Of a DNA stretch of 64,000 nucleotides, positions 9,255 to 18,607 are shown piece by piece. Position numbers and translations under genes: made by a program. Origin of the DNA: Burkholderiales bacterium (GTDB taxonomy: Bacteria > Pseudomonadota > Gammaproteobacteria > Burkholderiales > Burkholderiaceae_C); contig JACPOI010000036.1 of NCBI GenBank assembly GCA_016185015.1, positions 62,001 through 126,000 of the forward strand. Direction: 5' to 3'. Position 1 is the stretch's first letter; each line of letters starts with the position of its first letter. Under the pieces are notes generated by a model. The model saw only the letters and a list, made by a program, of their open reading frames with translations, was not told the DNA's origin and made no database searches.

Positions 9255-10898
9255 TCAGGGGTTCTTGACGTAGGCGTTCTTGCGCAGGTAGAACCACCAG
9301 TTGAGGATCAGGCACAGGGCGTAGAAGACCGCGAAGCCGTACATGGCGTACTGCGGTGTGCCAGCCTTGATCTGGGCGCCGATCACCACCGGGGCCACGA
9401 AGGCGCCGTAGGCGGCGATGGCCGAAGTCCAGCCCAGCACCGGGCCGGCCTGCTGGCGGTCGAAGATCACGGCGATGGTGCGGAAGGTCGAGCCGTTGCC
9501 GATGCCGGTGGCGGTGAACAGCACCACGAACAGCACCATGAAGGTCGTGAAGTACTGCTCGGGCGTGGCCGACTGGTAGGCCTGCAACATGATGTAGCCC
9601 ACGGCACCCGAGGCGACCACCATCACGGCCGAGATGATCTGCGTGACGATGGAGCCGCCGACCTTGTCCGAGATCCAGCCACCGATGGGGCGCACGGCGG
9701 CGCCGACGAAGGGGCCGATCCAGGCGTAGGTCAGCGCGCTGGGGGCGTTGGGGTTCTTGGCATGGACCCAGGCGTTGGTGGCCACGTCGAAGATGTGCGT
9801 GCTGCCGAAGATCACCGTGATGGACAGGGGCAGCGCCATGGAGAAGCCGATGAAGCTGCCGAAGGTCACGATGTACAGCGCCGTCATGGACCAGGTGTGC
9901 TTGTCCTTGAAGATGGCGAACTGCTTGTCGATGTTTTCCTTCATGGTGCCGAAGGCCGTGAGCTTCATCACCAGCAGGGTGCTGACGATGATCAGCGGCA
10001 TGGCCAGCCACATGTTCAGCACGCCCAGGCCGGTGGGCGCGGGCAGGTAGAGGTAGAGGCCCACACCGGCCGGCAGGAAGGACAGGGTGTAGAGCCAGAC
10101 GATCTTGATGAAGGCGCTGATGGTGCTGCCGATGGAGTTGTCCACACCCGGTGTGACCGTCTTCAGGTTGTTCATGCCGAACCAGCACAGGATGGACAGC
10201 GGCACCAGCGAGAGCAGCCAGGCGAAGCCGGCGTTCTGGATGAAGGTGGGCGTGCCCGCGGCGATCTTGCCGAAGATCCAGCCGCTGTCCTTCACCAGCG
10301 TCATCGATTCACCACCGAAGGCGCCGAAGATGCTGACCGTCATCACCAGCGGAATGACGATCTGCATGGTCGTCACGCCGAAATTGCCCAGGCCGGCGTT
10401 CAGGCCCAGCGCCGTGCCCTGCAGGCGCTTGGGGAAGAAGGTGCCGATGTTGGACATGGAGCTGGCGAAATTGCCGCCGCCCACACCCGACCACAGGGCC
10501 ATGAGCTGGAAGGCCCACAGCGGCCAGTCTTTATGTTGGAGTGCGATGCCGGTGCCGATGGCCGGGGCCAGCAGCATGGCGGTGGTCAGGAAGATAGTGT
10601 TGCGCCCGCCGGCCAGCCGGATCAGGAAGGACGCCGGGATGCGCATGGTGGCGCCGGCCAGGCCCGCGATGGCGGTCAGCGTGAAGAGCTCGGCCTGGGT
10701 GAAGGGGAATCCCAGGTTGAGCATCTGCACGGTGATGATGCCCCACATGCCCCAGATGGCGAAGCCGCACAGCAGGGCCGGCACCGAGATCCAGAGGTTG
10801 CGGTAAGCGATCTTCTTGCCGGTGCTCTCCCAGAACTTTTCGTCCTCGGGGCGCAAGTCGGTGATGGTGGCACCCGATTCCTTGGTGGTGGTGTTCAT
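9255..10898 (-). CDS. narK: NarK-family nitrate/nitrite MFS transporter (long form)
   Basis: 547 aa MFS protein; GGGNFASSMSNIGTFFPKRLQGTALGLNAGLGNFGV is a nitrate signature-type motif; adjacent to narG. Confidence 0.92.
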   Translation of the reverse strand: MNTTTKESGATITDLRPEDEKFWESTGKKIAYRNLWISVPALLCGFAIWGMWGIITVQMLNLGFPFTQAELFTLTAIAGLAGATMRIPASFLIRLAGGRNTIFLTTAMLLAPAIGTGIALQHKDWPLWAFQLMALWSGVGGGNFASSMSNIGTFFPKRLQGTALGLNAGLGNFGVTTMQIVIPLVMTVSIFGAFGGESMTLVKDSGWIFGKIAAGTPTFIQNAGFAWLLSLVPLSILCWFGMNNLKTVTPGVDNSIGSTISAFIKIVWLYTLSFLPAGVGLYLYLPAPTGLGVLNMWLAMPLIIVSTLLVMKLTAFGTMKENIDKQFAIFKDKHTWSMTALYIVTFGSFIGFSMALPLSITVIFGSTHIFDVATNAWVHAKNPNAPSALTYAWIGPFVGAAVRPIGGWISDKVGGSIVTQIISAVMVVASGAVGYIMLQAYQSATPEQYFTTFMVLFVVLFTATGIGNGSTFRTIAVIFDRQQAGPVLGWTSAIAAYGAFVAPVVIGAQIKAGTPQYAMYGFAVFYALCLILNWWFYLRKNAYVKNP

Positions 10899-10923
10899 GT
10901 TGTTTCCTTGGAATGAGTAAGGG

Positions 10924-12180
10924 TCAGCCCTTGAGGCTGAAGGCGGTGGCCTGCGAGCCCATGACCTGGGCGCGGCGCACCTCGGTCCAGTACATCCAGA
11001 TCAGCGAGACCCAGACCACGCCGTACATCAGCATGAAGGCGCTGGAGCGGATGCCGGTGAGGTCGAGCAGCACGCCGAACAGGATGGGCAGCACGAAACC
11101 GCCCAGGCCGCCGGCCAGGCCGACGATGCCGCTGATGGTGCCGATGTTGGTCGGGTAGTCGTCGCTGATGTACTTGAACACGCTGGCCTTGCCGAAGGCC
11201 CAGGCGATGCCCAGGATGAACATCAGGCCGGTGAAGGCATAGACGTTGAGGCCGAAGTGGAAGGTCTTGGGGCCGTTGATGGTGGTGATGGTGAAGTCGA
11301 ACTGCGGGTAGCTCAGCAGGAACAGGCAGATCCAGCTCACCCACATGACCCACCAGGTCACGCTGTGGGCGCCGTACTTGTCAGACAGCCAGCCACCCAC
11401 CGCGCGCAGCACGCCGCCGGGCAGAGAGAAGCAGGCGGCCAGCAGGGCGGCGGCGCGGATGTCCAGGCCGTACTCGCCCACGTAGTACTGCACCATCCAC
11501 AGCGAGAGGGCCACGTAGCCGCCGAACACGATGCTGTAGTACTGGCAGTACTTGATGACCTTGGGGTCCTTCAGGGCCTTGAGCTGGTCGCTGAACTTGA
11601 CGTTGCTCGGCACCAGGTGGGCCGGGTCGCTGTGGCTGAACAGCCAGAAGACGATGACCGTGCCCAGCATGATGGCCGCGTAGACCTGCGGCACCATGAC
11701 CCAGCCGAAAGCCACGACCAGGGCCGGGGCGATGAACTTGTTGACCGCCGCGCCCGAGTTGCCGGCGCCGTACACGCCCATGGCGAAACCCTGGCGGTTC
11801 TTGGGGAACCAGCGTGCGACGTAAGGCGTGCCCACCGAGAAGGAGCCGCCGGCCAGGCCCACGAAGAGGCCGATGGTCAGGAAGTGCCAGTACTCGGTGG
11901 CGTAGGCCATCAGGTAGATCGCCGGCACGGTGCAGGCCATCAGGATGGTCATGACGATGCGCCCGCCGTAGCGGTCGGTCCAGATGCCCAGCGGCACGCG
12001 GATCAGCGAGCCGGTGAGCACCGGGGTGGCCGTGAGCAGGCCGAATTCGGTGGCGTTGAGGTTGAGCGCCTTCTTGATCGGGATGCCGATCACGCCGAAC
12101 ATCATCCACACCATGAAACACACGGTGAAGGCCAGCGTGCTGACGATCAGCACCGAGAGCGCTTGTCTGTTTCTATCCAT
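10924..12180 (-). CDS. narK: NarK-family nitrate transporter (short form)
   Basis: 418 aa MFS protein; GLAGGSFSVGTPYVARWFPKNRQGFAMGVYGAGNSGAAVNKF signature; first gene of the nar operon. Confidence 0.92.
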   Translation of the reverse strand: MDRNRQALSVLIVSTLAFTVCFMVWMMFGVIGIPIKKALNLNATEFGLLTATPVLTGSLIRVPLGIWTDRYGGRIVMTILMACTVPAIYLMAYATEYWHFLTIGLFVGLAGGSFSVGTPYVARWFPKNRQGFAMGVYGAGNSGAAVNKFIAPALVVAFGWVMVPQVYAAIMLGTVIVFWLFSHSDPAHLVPSNVKFSDQLKALKDPKVIKYCQYYSIVFGGYVALSLWMVQYYVGEYGLDIRAAALLAACFSLPGGVLRAVGGWLSDKYGAHSVTWWVMWVSWICLFLLSYPQFDFTITTINGPKTFHFGLNVYAFTGLMFILGIAWAFGKASVFKYISDDYPTNIGTISGIVGLAGGLGGFVLPILFGVLLDLTGIRSSAFMLMYGVVWVSLIWMYWTEVRRAQVMGSQATAFSLKG

Positions 12181-12308
12181 GTCACATCTCCTTTGAGGAT
12201 GGATGGACTGTAGAAATCAGCAGCTGGCCCCGCCATCCTTCATAGGTAGCGGCAGGAGGGGTGGGCATCCTCCGAAAGAACTAGTTGGACGGTTTAATCA
12301 CCCGGCGC

Positions 12309-12322
12309 TTGATGTGGATCAA
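12309..12322. promoter_or_regulatory. FNR/Dnr-type binding site TTGAT-GTGG-ATCAA upstream of narK
   Basis: Perfect TTGATnnnnATCAA palindrome 129 bp upstream of the first nar gene. Confidence 0.85.
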
Positions 12323-12377
12323 ACGGTGAGGTCGGCCGGTGGAGCGTCGCGCGCCCCGCGTGATCCGCAGCCCAGTG

Positions 12378-13292
12378 CTAGGGCGCGGTCGTGATGCCGC
12401 GCCAGCCACGCGCCTTGCGCTGGAGGTGGTCCAGAAAGGCCGCGGCGATCGGGGACAGCCGTTTGGCGCGCAGATTCACCACATGCCAGCTGGAGCTGAT
12501 CGGGAAACCCTGGACGTCGAGCACGGCGACCCCATGCTCCCGGTTCTGGCCGTGCAGCGCGTGCTGGGACAGCACCGAAATCCCCAGACCGCCGGCCACG
12601 GCCTCCTTGAGGGCCTCGTTGCTGCCCAGTTCGAGGCGCACCTGCGGTGTGAAACCCTTGGCCTTGAAGTGCTCGTCGACCGCCATGCGGGTGCCCGAGC
12701 CCTGCTCGCGCAGCAGGAAACGACGTTCCTGCAGATCCTGCAGGCGGATGCGGCGGCGCGCGATCAGGGGGTCGCGCACGGGGGCCACGACCACCAGGGG
12801 GTTGGACATGAAGACATGGTCGTCCAGATCCAGGTCCGCCGGCGGCCTGGACATGATGTACAGGTCGTCCATGTTCTCGCGCAGGCGCTGCACCACGCCG
12901 TCGCGGTTGAGCACTTCCAGCGCGATCTCCACATCCGGGTGGCGGCTGCAGAAGCCGCCCAGCAGACGCGGCACGAAATACTTGGCCGTGCTGACGACCG
13001 CGATGCGCAGCTTGCCGCGGGTCAGACCCTTCATCGCGTCCACCTGCTGGACGTAGTTGTCCCACTCGGTTGCCAGCGTGCGCGCCGTCTGCGCCAGTGC
13101 GATACCCGCCTCGGTGAGGTGGACCTTGCGGGCAATCACCTCGTACAGGGGCAGGCCGACGGACTCCGTGATCTCCTTGAGCTGCATCGAGGCGGTCGGC
13201 TGGGTCACATGCATGGTCCGTGCGGCCGCGCTGACGCTGCCCGTCTCGGCCAAGGCCAGGAAGAGGCGCAATTGGCGGAATGTCACGTTCAT
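12378..13292 (-). CDS. LysR-family transcriptional regulator (CbbR/CmpR-like)
   Basis: 304 aa; MNVTFRQLRLFLALAETGSVSAAARTMHVTQPTASMQLKEITESVGLPLYE; divergent from SbtA-type transporter. Confidence 0.9.
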   Translation of the reverse strand: MNVTFRQLRLFLALAETGSVSAAARTMHVTQPTASMQLKEITESVGLPLYEVIARKVHLTEAGIALAQTARTLATEWDNYVQQVDAMKGLTRGKLRIAVVSTAKYFVPRLLGGFCSRHPDVEIALEVLNRDGVVQRLRENMDDLYIMSRPPADLDLDDHVFMSNPLVVVAPVRDPLIARRRIRLQDLQERRFLLREQGSGTRMAVDEHFKAKGFTPQVRLELGSNEALKEAVAGGLGISVLSQHALHGQNREHGVAVLDVQGFPISSSWHVVNLRAKRLSPIAAAFLDHLQRKARGWRGITTAP

Positions 13293-13375
13293 AGACTTTT
13301 CTCTATGTATTTGTATTTAAGAATCGATTTTACTTATTTGTCTGGATTCGTACCATGGGAGACACAGGAGTACCC

Positions 13376-14380
13376 ATGCACAACTTGCTCGATCCCGCGA
13401 TTCTCTTTTTTGTCTTTGGCGTGCTGGCGGGGACGCTCAAGTCCAACCTTGAAATCCCGCCGCCCATCGCGCGCTTTCTTTCGCTGTATCTGCTCATGGC
13501 GCTGGGGCTCAAGGGCGGTTTCGCCCTGGCGCACTCGGGCCTCACCACCAGCGTGGTGACCAGCTTGCTGGCGGCCGTCTCGCTGGCGATCCTCATCCCG
13601 ATCCTGGGTTACCAGATCCTGAAACGGTTCCTGCCGGGTTTCGATGCGGCTGCGGTGGCTGCCACCTATGGCTCGGTCAGCGCCGTCACCTTTGTCACCG
13701 CCGTGCAGTTCCTGGAGCAGCAGCACATTGCCTACGGGGGGCACATGGCGGCAGCGCTGGCCCTGATGGAATCTCCAGCGATCATCCTCGCCGTTGTGCT
13801 GGCCAATACGCTGCGCCAGCGCCAGACCGCGGGCGGTCTGCAGGTCCTGGGCGATGGCACCGCCAGCCTGAACGGTCCGCCAGGACTGCGGCTGGGCAAG
13901 GTCCTGCATGAATCCTTCACCGATGGCGCCCAGCTGCTGCTGCTCGGGGCGATGGTCGTGGGCCTGCTGAGTGGCGATGCCGGCAAGACCGCGATGCAGC
14001 CCTTCTCCGGTGATCTGTTCAAGGGCATGCTGGCCTTCTTCCTGCTCGACATGGGACTCATGACCGCGCGCAACCTGCCGCAACTCAAGGGCATCTCGCC
14101 CCTGCTGCTGGCCTACGCAGTGGTGGCGCCGCTGGTGCATGCCGGCCTGGCGCTGGGGCTGGGCGTCCTGCTGGGCCTGCCGTTGGGCGACGTGATCCTG
14201 CTGATGGTGCTGTCCGCTAGCGCCTCGTACATCGCCGTGCCCGCCGTGCTCCGGTATGCCATCCCTGAAGCACGCCCGCCACTCTATTTCGGCCTGTCGC
14301 TGGGCCTGACCTTTCCGCTCAACATCATCCTGGGCATCCCGCTGTACAGCGCCGTGGCCCACGTCGTGATTTCTCCTTGA
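13376..14380 (+). CDS. SbtA-type sodium-dependent bicarbonate transporter family protein
   Basis: Start MHNLLDPAILFFVFGVLAGTLKSNLEIPPPIARFLSLYLLMALGLKGGFALAHSG with RBS acaggag upstream; GSVSAVTFVTAVQFLEQ and MALMESPAIILAVVLAN match my memory of the Sbt_1 (DUF897) family. Confidence 0.85.
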   Translation: MHNLLDPAILFFVFGVLAGTLKSNLEIPPPIARFLSLYLLMALGLKGGFALAHSGLTTSVVTSLLAAVSLAILIPILGYQILKRFLPGFDAAAVAATYGSVSAVTFVTAVQFLEQQHIAYGGHMAAALALMESPAIILAVVLANTLRQRQTAGGLQVLGDGTASLNGPPGLRLGKVLHESFTDGAQLLLLGAMVVGLLSGDAGKTAMQPFSGDLFKGMLAFFLLDMGLMTARNLPQLKGISPLLLAYAVVAPLVHAGLALGLGVLLGLPLGDVILLMVLSASASYIAVPAVLRYAIPEARPPLYFGLSLGLTFPLNIILGIPLYSAVAHVVISP

Positions 14381-14446
14381 AAGGTGTTCCCCGGCCCCGG
14401 CAGTGCGCGCTCGTTCCTGCGTTTCGGGCTTGGACGTCCGACGGCC

Positions 14447-15205
14447 TCAGGGATGCCAGTTCGAAATGACCGGCGGTGTGTCGGCCGAGCGTTTGCCGGC
14501 GAGGGCGTAGGACAGTTCATTGGCGGCCCGGATCACGTTCTTCGCGTACTTGTCCAGCTTGGCCGTCGACAGTCGGGAGACCGGGCCCGAGATGCACATG
14601 GAGCCCAGCAGTCGCCAGTTCAGGCCGAAGACCGGGGCTGCCACGCTGGCCACCTCAGGTTCGCGCTCGCCCAGCGAGAGGTGGTAACCCCGCTTGCGTA
14701 TGCCTTCGTAGGGTTCACCGCGTTCGCCGCTGAAAGCGAGGATGACTCGCCCGGGAGCACCCCGGTCCAGGGGCAGGCGCTCTCCGGTGCGAACGTGATG
14801 GCGAACCGCCTGCGAGCCTTCGACCCGGGCGATGCAGGCGCGGATCTTCCCTTCGCGCACATAGAACGTTGCACTCTCCCCCGTGAGCTGCGCGAGCTGG
14901 CGCAGCACGGGCTCCACCGCATTGTTGACGTCGAAGCCGGCCTGGTACCGGGCGCCCAGCCAGCCGGTCGCCGGCCCCAGGCGCCACTGGCCATCTTCCG
15001 CCTGCACCATGTAGTGGGACAAGGCCAGCGTGCGGGCCAGGCGCAGCACGGTGGTCTTGTGCATGCCTGTCCTGCGGCTGAGCTCTGCCAGCGAAAGCGT
15101 GGATTCGTCGACCTGGAAGGCTTCGAGCAGCGACAGCGCACGCGCGACGGCGATGACGCCCCCTTCCTTGTCTTTCGGCTCGTCCTGGGGGGGATTGCGT
15201 AGCAT
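14447..15205 (-). CDS. IclR-family transcriptional regulator
   Basis: 252 aa; VIAVARALSLLEAFQVDESTLSLAELSRRTGMHKTTVLRLARTLALSHYM wHTH. Confidence 0.92.
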   Translation of the reverse strand: MLRNPPQDEPKDKEGGVIAVARALSLLEAFQVDESTLSLAELSRRTGMHKTTVLRLARTLALSHYMVQAEDGQWRLGPATGWLGARYQAGFDVNNAVEPVLRQLAQLTGESATFYVREGKIRACIARVEGSQAVRHHVRTGERLPLDRGAPGRVILAFSGERGEPYEGIRKRGYHLSLGEREPEVASVAAPVFGLNWRLLGSMCISGPVSRLSTAKLDKYAKNVIRAANELSYALAGKRSADTPPVISNWHP

Positions 15206-15310
15206 GGGCTATGTTTCACTGGTTGAAACGGCATTGTATCCAGCGCACCATGCATCTAGAGTGCGTACCCATGGCGAAAGTCATTCGCCTGACTACAGGA
15301 GATACGCACC

Positions 15311-16282
15311 ATGAAATTTTCCCGACGTACCGTGATGGGCCTGGTCCTTGCGACCCTTGTCACTTCCATGGCTCATGCACAGGTCTGGCCCGGCAAGCCG
15401 ATCCGTCTGGTGGTGCCCTTTCCTGCCGGCGGGGGCACCGACATCATCGGTCGCGAGCTGACCCAGAAGATCACCGAAGCCAGCAAGTGGACTTTTATCG
15501 TCGATAACAAGCCCGGCTCCGGCGGCAACATTGGCATCGACAACATCGCGAAGTCACCGGCGGACGGCTACAACCTCGTGCTGGGGCAGACCAGCAACCT
15601 GGCGATCAATCCCAGCCTCTACGCCAAGCTGCCCTATGACCCGGTCAAGGATCTGACACCCATTTCCATGGTGGCCAGTGCGCCCCTGGCGCTGGTGGTT
15701 TCGGTGAATTCGCCTTTTCAAACCCTGGCCGACCTGGTGACCGCGGCCAAGGCGCGCCCCGAGAAGATCAACTTCGCCACCTCCGGCAATGGCACCGTGG
15801 CCCACCTGGCCACGGAGCTCTTCAAGAAGGAGGCCGGCATCAAGCTCACGCATATTCCCTACAAGGGTGCGGCGCAGGGGCTCAACGACGTGATCGGGGG
15901 GCAGGTGGAGGTCTACGTCTCCTCCATCCCTACCCTGATCGGACACATCAAGAACGGCAAATTGCGCGCGCTGGCCGTCACCTCGCTCAAGCGGGTGGAT
16001 GACCTGCCGCAGGTCCCCACCATTGCCGAGTCCGGCTACAAGGGCTTCGAGGCCGTCACCTGGTTCGGCGTCCTGGGCCCGGCCAATCTGCCCAAGGAGA
16101 TCACGGCCCGGCTGAACGTCGAGATCAACAAGGCCCTGCGAACCCCCGAACTGAAGAAAAAACTGGGGGACCAGGGCGCCGACGTTGCCGGCAGCACGCC
16201 GGAGCAGTTCGGCAAGCTGGTTCGTGACGACATGGTCCGCTGGGGCGCCGTCGTCAGGGAATCCGGCGCAAAGATCGATTGA
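15311..16282 (+). CDS. Bug-family (TctC-like) tripartite tricarboxylate transporter substrate-binding protein
   Basis: 323 aa; signal peptide then WPGKPIRLVVPFPAGGGTDIIGRELTQKITEASKWTFIVDNKPGSGGNIG. Confidence 0.94.
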   Translation: MKFSRRTVMGLVLATLVTSMAHAQVWPGKPIRLVVPFPAGGGTDIIGRELTQKITEASKWTFIVDNKPGSGGNIGIDNIAKSPADGYNLVLGQTSNLAINPSLYAKLPYDPVKDLTPISMVASAPLALVVSVNSPFQTLADLVTAAKARPEKINFATSGNGTVAHLATELFKKEAGIKLTHIPYKGAAQGLNDVIGGQVEVYVSSIPTLIGHIKNGKLRALAVTSLKRVDDLPQVPTIAESGYKGFEAVTWFGVLGPANLPKEITARLNVEINKALRTPELKKKLGDQGADVAGSTPEQFGKLVRDDMVRWGAVVRESGAKID

Positions 16283-16311
16283 ACCTTCACTGACCAGGAA
16301 CCGATACCACC

Positions 16312-16995
16312 ATGACACAAACCGACATCATTCGTGACTTTGCGCGCGTGCCGCCGCAGGTCGTAGCACAAGCCGCCGAATATCAGGCTGCCATCCTGGC
16401 CGATGTGGCCGGCCGGCGAGGCGCCCTGCATGGACGCATCCGCGCCCTGCATCCCCGCGTGAAAGTCGCGGGCACGGCCTTCACCGTGGAAGTCCGTCCG
16501 GGCGACAACCTGATGATCCACGCCGCCATGTCCCTGGCCAAGCCGGGTGATGTGCTGGTGATCGACGGCAAGGGCGACCAGACCGCCGCGCTGATGGGCA
16601 CCATCATGATCACGGCCTGCCGCAAACTCGGCATTGCCGGGGTGGTGATCGACGGCGCCGTGCGGGATTCGACGGAGCTGGAGGAGATGGGCTACCCCGT
16701 GTTCAGCGTCGGCACCAATCCGAACGGTCCGACCAAGCTGGTGCCAGGGCACATCGGCCACCCGGTCACGGTGGGCGGCGTGACGGTCCATCCGGGCGAC
16801 TTTGTCCTGGGCGATGCCGATGGCGTGGTGGTGGTCGAGCGCGACAAGATCGAGTCGCTGCTGCCCCTGGCGGCCAAGAAGGTGAAGGATGAGAACGAAC
16901 GCATCGCGGGCATCCACAAGGGTGACGTCGCCGCCAAATGGCTCGATGCCGCCCTGCGCGCGGCCGGTGTGCTGAAGGAAGGGGAGCGCCTGTGA
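16312..16995 (+). CDS. RraA-like / 4-carboxy-4-hydroxy-2-oxoadipate aldolase-like protein
   Basis: 227 aa; GDVLVIDGKGDQTAALMGTIMITACRKLGIAGVVIDGAVRDSTEL. Confidence 0.87.
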   Translation: MTQTDIIRDFARVPPQVVAQAAEYQAAILADVAGRRGALHGRIRALHPRVKVAGTAFTVEVRPGDNLMIHAAMSLAKPGDVLVIDGKGDQTAALMGTIMITACRKLGIAGVVIDGAVRDSTELEEMGYPVFSVGTNPNGPTKLVPGHIGHPVTVGGVTVHPGDFVLGDADGVVVVERDKIESLLPLAAKKVKDENERIAGIHKGDVAAKWLDAALRAAGVLKEGERL

Positions 16996-17927
16996 GCGTG
17001 AGCCCCAACGCCGGCAAGCCGGTGCTCCTGGTCACGGCGGCCGACCTGGCGCCGCAGGCGCTGGGCCTGCTGCAGGATTTCGAGGTGATCTACGCGGGCA
17101 AGACGCCGACCGAGGACGACATCGTGGCACTGTGCGGCCGGTACAACCCCGTGGCCATCATCGTGCGTTATGGATCGGTGGGCGCCAAGGCCATTGATGC
17201 CGCGCCCGCACTGCGCGTGATTTCCAAGCACGGCAGCGGGACCGACACCATCGACAAGGTGGCGGCAAAGGCGCGCAATGTGCAGGTGTGCGCCGCGGTC
17301 GGTGCCAATGCCGCGGCCGTGGCCGAGCAGGCGCTGGCACTGCTGCTGGCCTGCGCCAAGTCCGTGCCGAAACTGAACACGCGCATGCATGCCGGCCTCT
17401 GGGACAAGGCGACGCACAAGAGCCTGGAGCTGGGTGGCCGCACCATCGGGCTGATCGGTCTGGGGGCCATCGGCCTGCGCTTCGCCAGGATGGTCCAGGC
17501 CATGGACATGCGTGTCATCGGCTTCGATCCCTATGCGCGTCAATTCCCGCCAGGCGTGGAGCAGGTGGACCTGGAGACGCTGTGGCGGACGTCGGATGCC
17601 ATTTCATTCCACTGCCCGCTGACCGGCGAGAACCGGAACATGTTGAACGAAAGCACCCTGGCCTTGTGCAAACCCGGAGTCATCGTGGTGAACACGGCGC
17701 GCGGGGGGCTGATCGACGAAGTCGCCCTGCTGGCTGCGCTGCGTTCCGGCCGGGTTGCCTCGGCGGGTCTGGACAGTTTTGCCGTGGAGCCCATGACTGC
17801 CGGGCACCCTTTCCAGGGCGAGGAGCGCATCGTGCTCAGCCCGCACATCGGAGGGGTCACCTCCGACGCCTACGTCAAGATGGGTGTGGCTTCTGCGGAG
17901 AACGTGCTGGCCGCGCTGCGCGGCTAG
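16992..17927 (+). CDS. D-2-hydroxyacid dehydrogenase (phosphoglycerate dehydrogenase-like)
   Basis: GTG start at 16992 overlapping rraA-like stop; GGRTIGLIGLGAIGLRFARMVQAMDMRVIGFDPYA NAD-binding motif and active-site His region (HIGGVTSDAYVKMG). Confidence 0.9.
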   Translation: MSVSPNAGKPVLLVTAADLAPQALGLLQDFEVIYAGKTPTEDDIVALCGRYNPVAIIVRYGSVGAKAIDAAPALRVISKHGSGTDTIDKVAAKARNVQVCAAVGANAAAVAEQALALLLACAKSVPKLNTRMHAGLWDKATHKSLELGGRTIGLIGLGAIGLRFARMVQAMDMRVIGFDPYARQFPPGVEQVDLETLWRTSDAISFHCPLTGENRNMLNESTLALCKPGVIVVNTARGGLIDEVALLAALRSGRVASAGLDSFAVEPMTAGHPFQGEERIVLSPHIGGVTSDAYVKMGVASAENVLAALRG

Positions 17928-18607
17928 CTCACGCCCGCACTCGTCGCCAGCACCGCCGCCTGCACCCGCGTGCTCACCGCCAGCTTGCGCAGCACGTGCT
18001 GCACGTGGATCTTGACCGTGGTCTCGGCGATGCCGAGTTCGGTGCCGATCTCCTTGTTGCTGGCGCCGCGTGCGATGCCGCGCAGGATGTCGCGCTCGCG
18101 CGGCGAGAGTTGCCCCAGCAGGGTCTGGGCCGGGCTGAGGGCCGGCAGGGCGGCTGGCGCTGTGGCCCCGCCATTCTGGAAGGCGGAGACCAGCTTGCTG
18201 GTCATCTCTGGCGCGACCACGCTTTCGCCGCGCATGACACGGGCGATGGCCGTGGCCAGCGCGTCGCCCTCGATGGTCTTGAGCAGGTAGCCGGCCGCGC
18301 CGGCCTTCAGCGCCGTGCCCAGGTCCTGCTCGTCCTCGCTCACGGTGAGCATGAGCACGCGGGCCTTGGGCGCAGCTTCGCGCAGTGCGGGCAGGGCATC
18401 GACACCGCGCACGCCGGGCAGGTGGTTGTCCAGCAGGATCAGGTCGGGCTGCAGCTCCTGCGCGCGGCGCTGTGCCTCGCCGGCATCGGCGGCGTCGCCC
18501 ACGATCTCGAAGTTGGGTTCGCGCGCCAGCAGGGCGATCAGGCCGCGGCGAAACAGGGTGTGGTCGTCGACGACCAGGATACGGATGCGCTCAGGCTGCA
18601 TGTTCAA
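17924..18607 (-). CDS. narL: NarL-type two-component response regulator (REC + LuxR HTH)
   Basis: 227 aa; RILVVDDHTLFRRGLIALLAREPN... LSPRERDILRGIARGASNKEIGTELGIAETTVKIHVQHVLRKL. Confidence 0.92.
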   Translation of the reverse strand: MNMQPERIRILVVDDHTLFRRGLIALLAREPNFEIVGDAADAGEAQRRAQELQPDLILLDNHLPGVRGVDALPALREAAPKARVLMLTVSEDEQDLGTALKAGAAGYLLKTIEGDALATAIARVMRGESVVAPEMTSKLVSAFQNGGATAPAALPALSPAQTLLGQLSPRERDILRGIARGASNKEIGTELGIAETTVKIHVQHVLRKLAVSTRVQAAVLATSAGVS

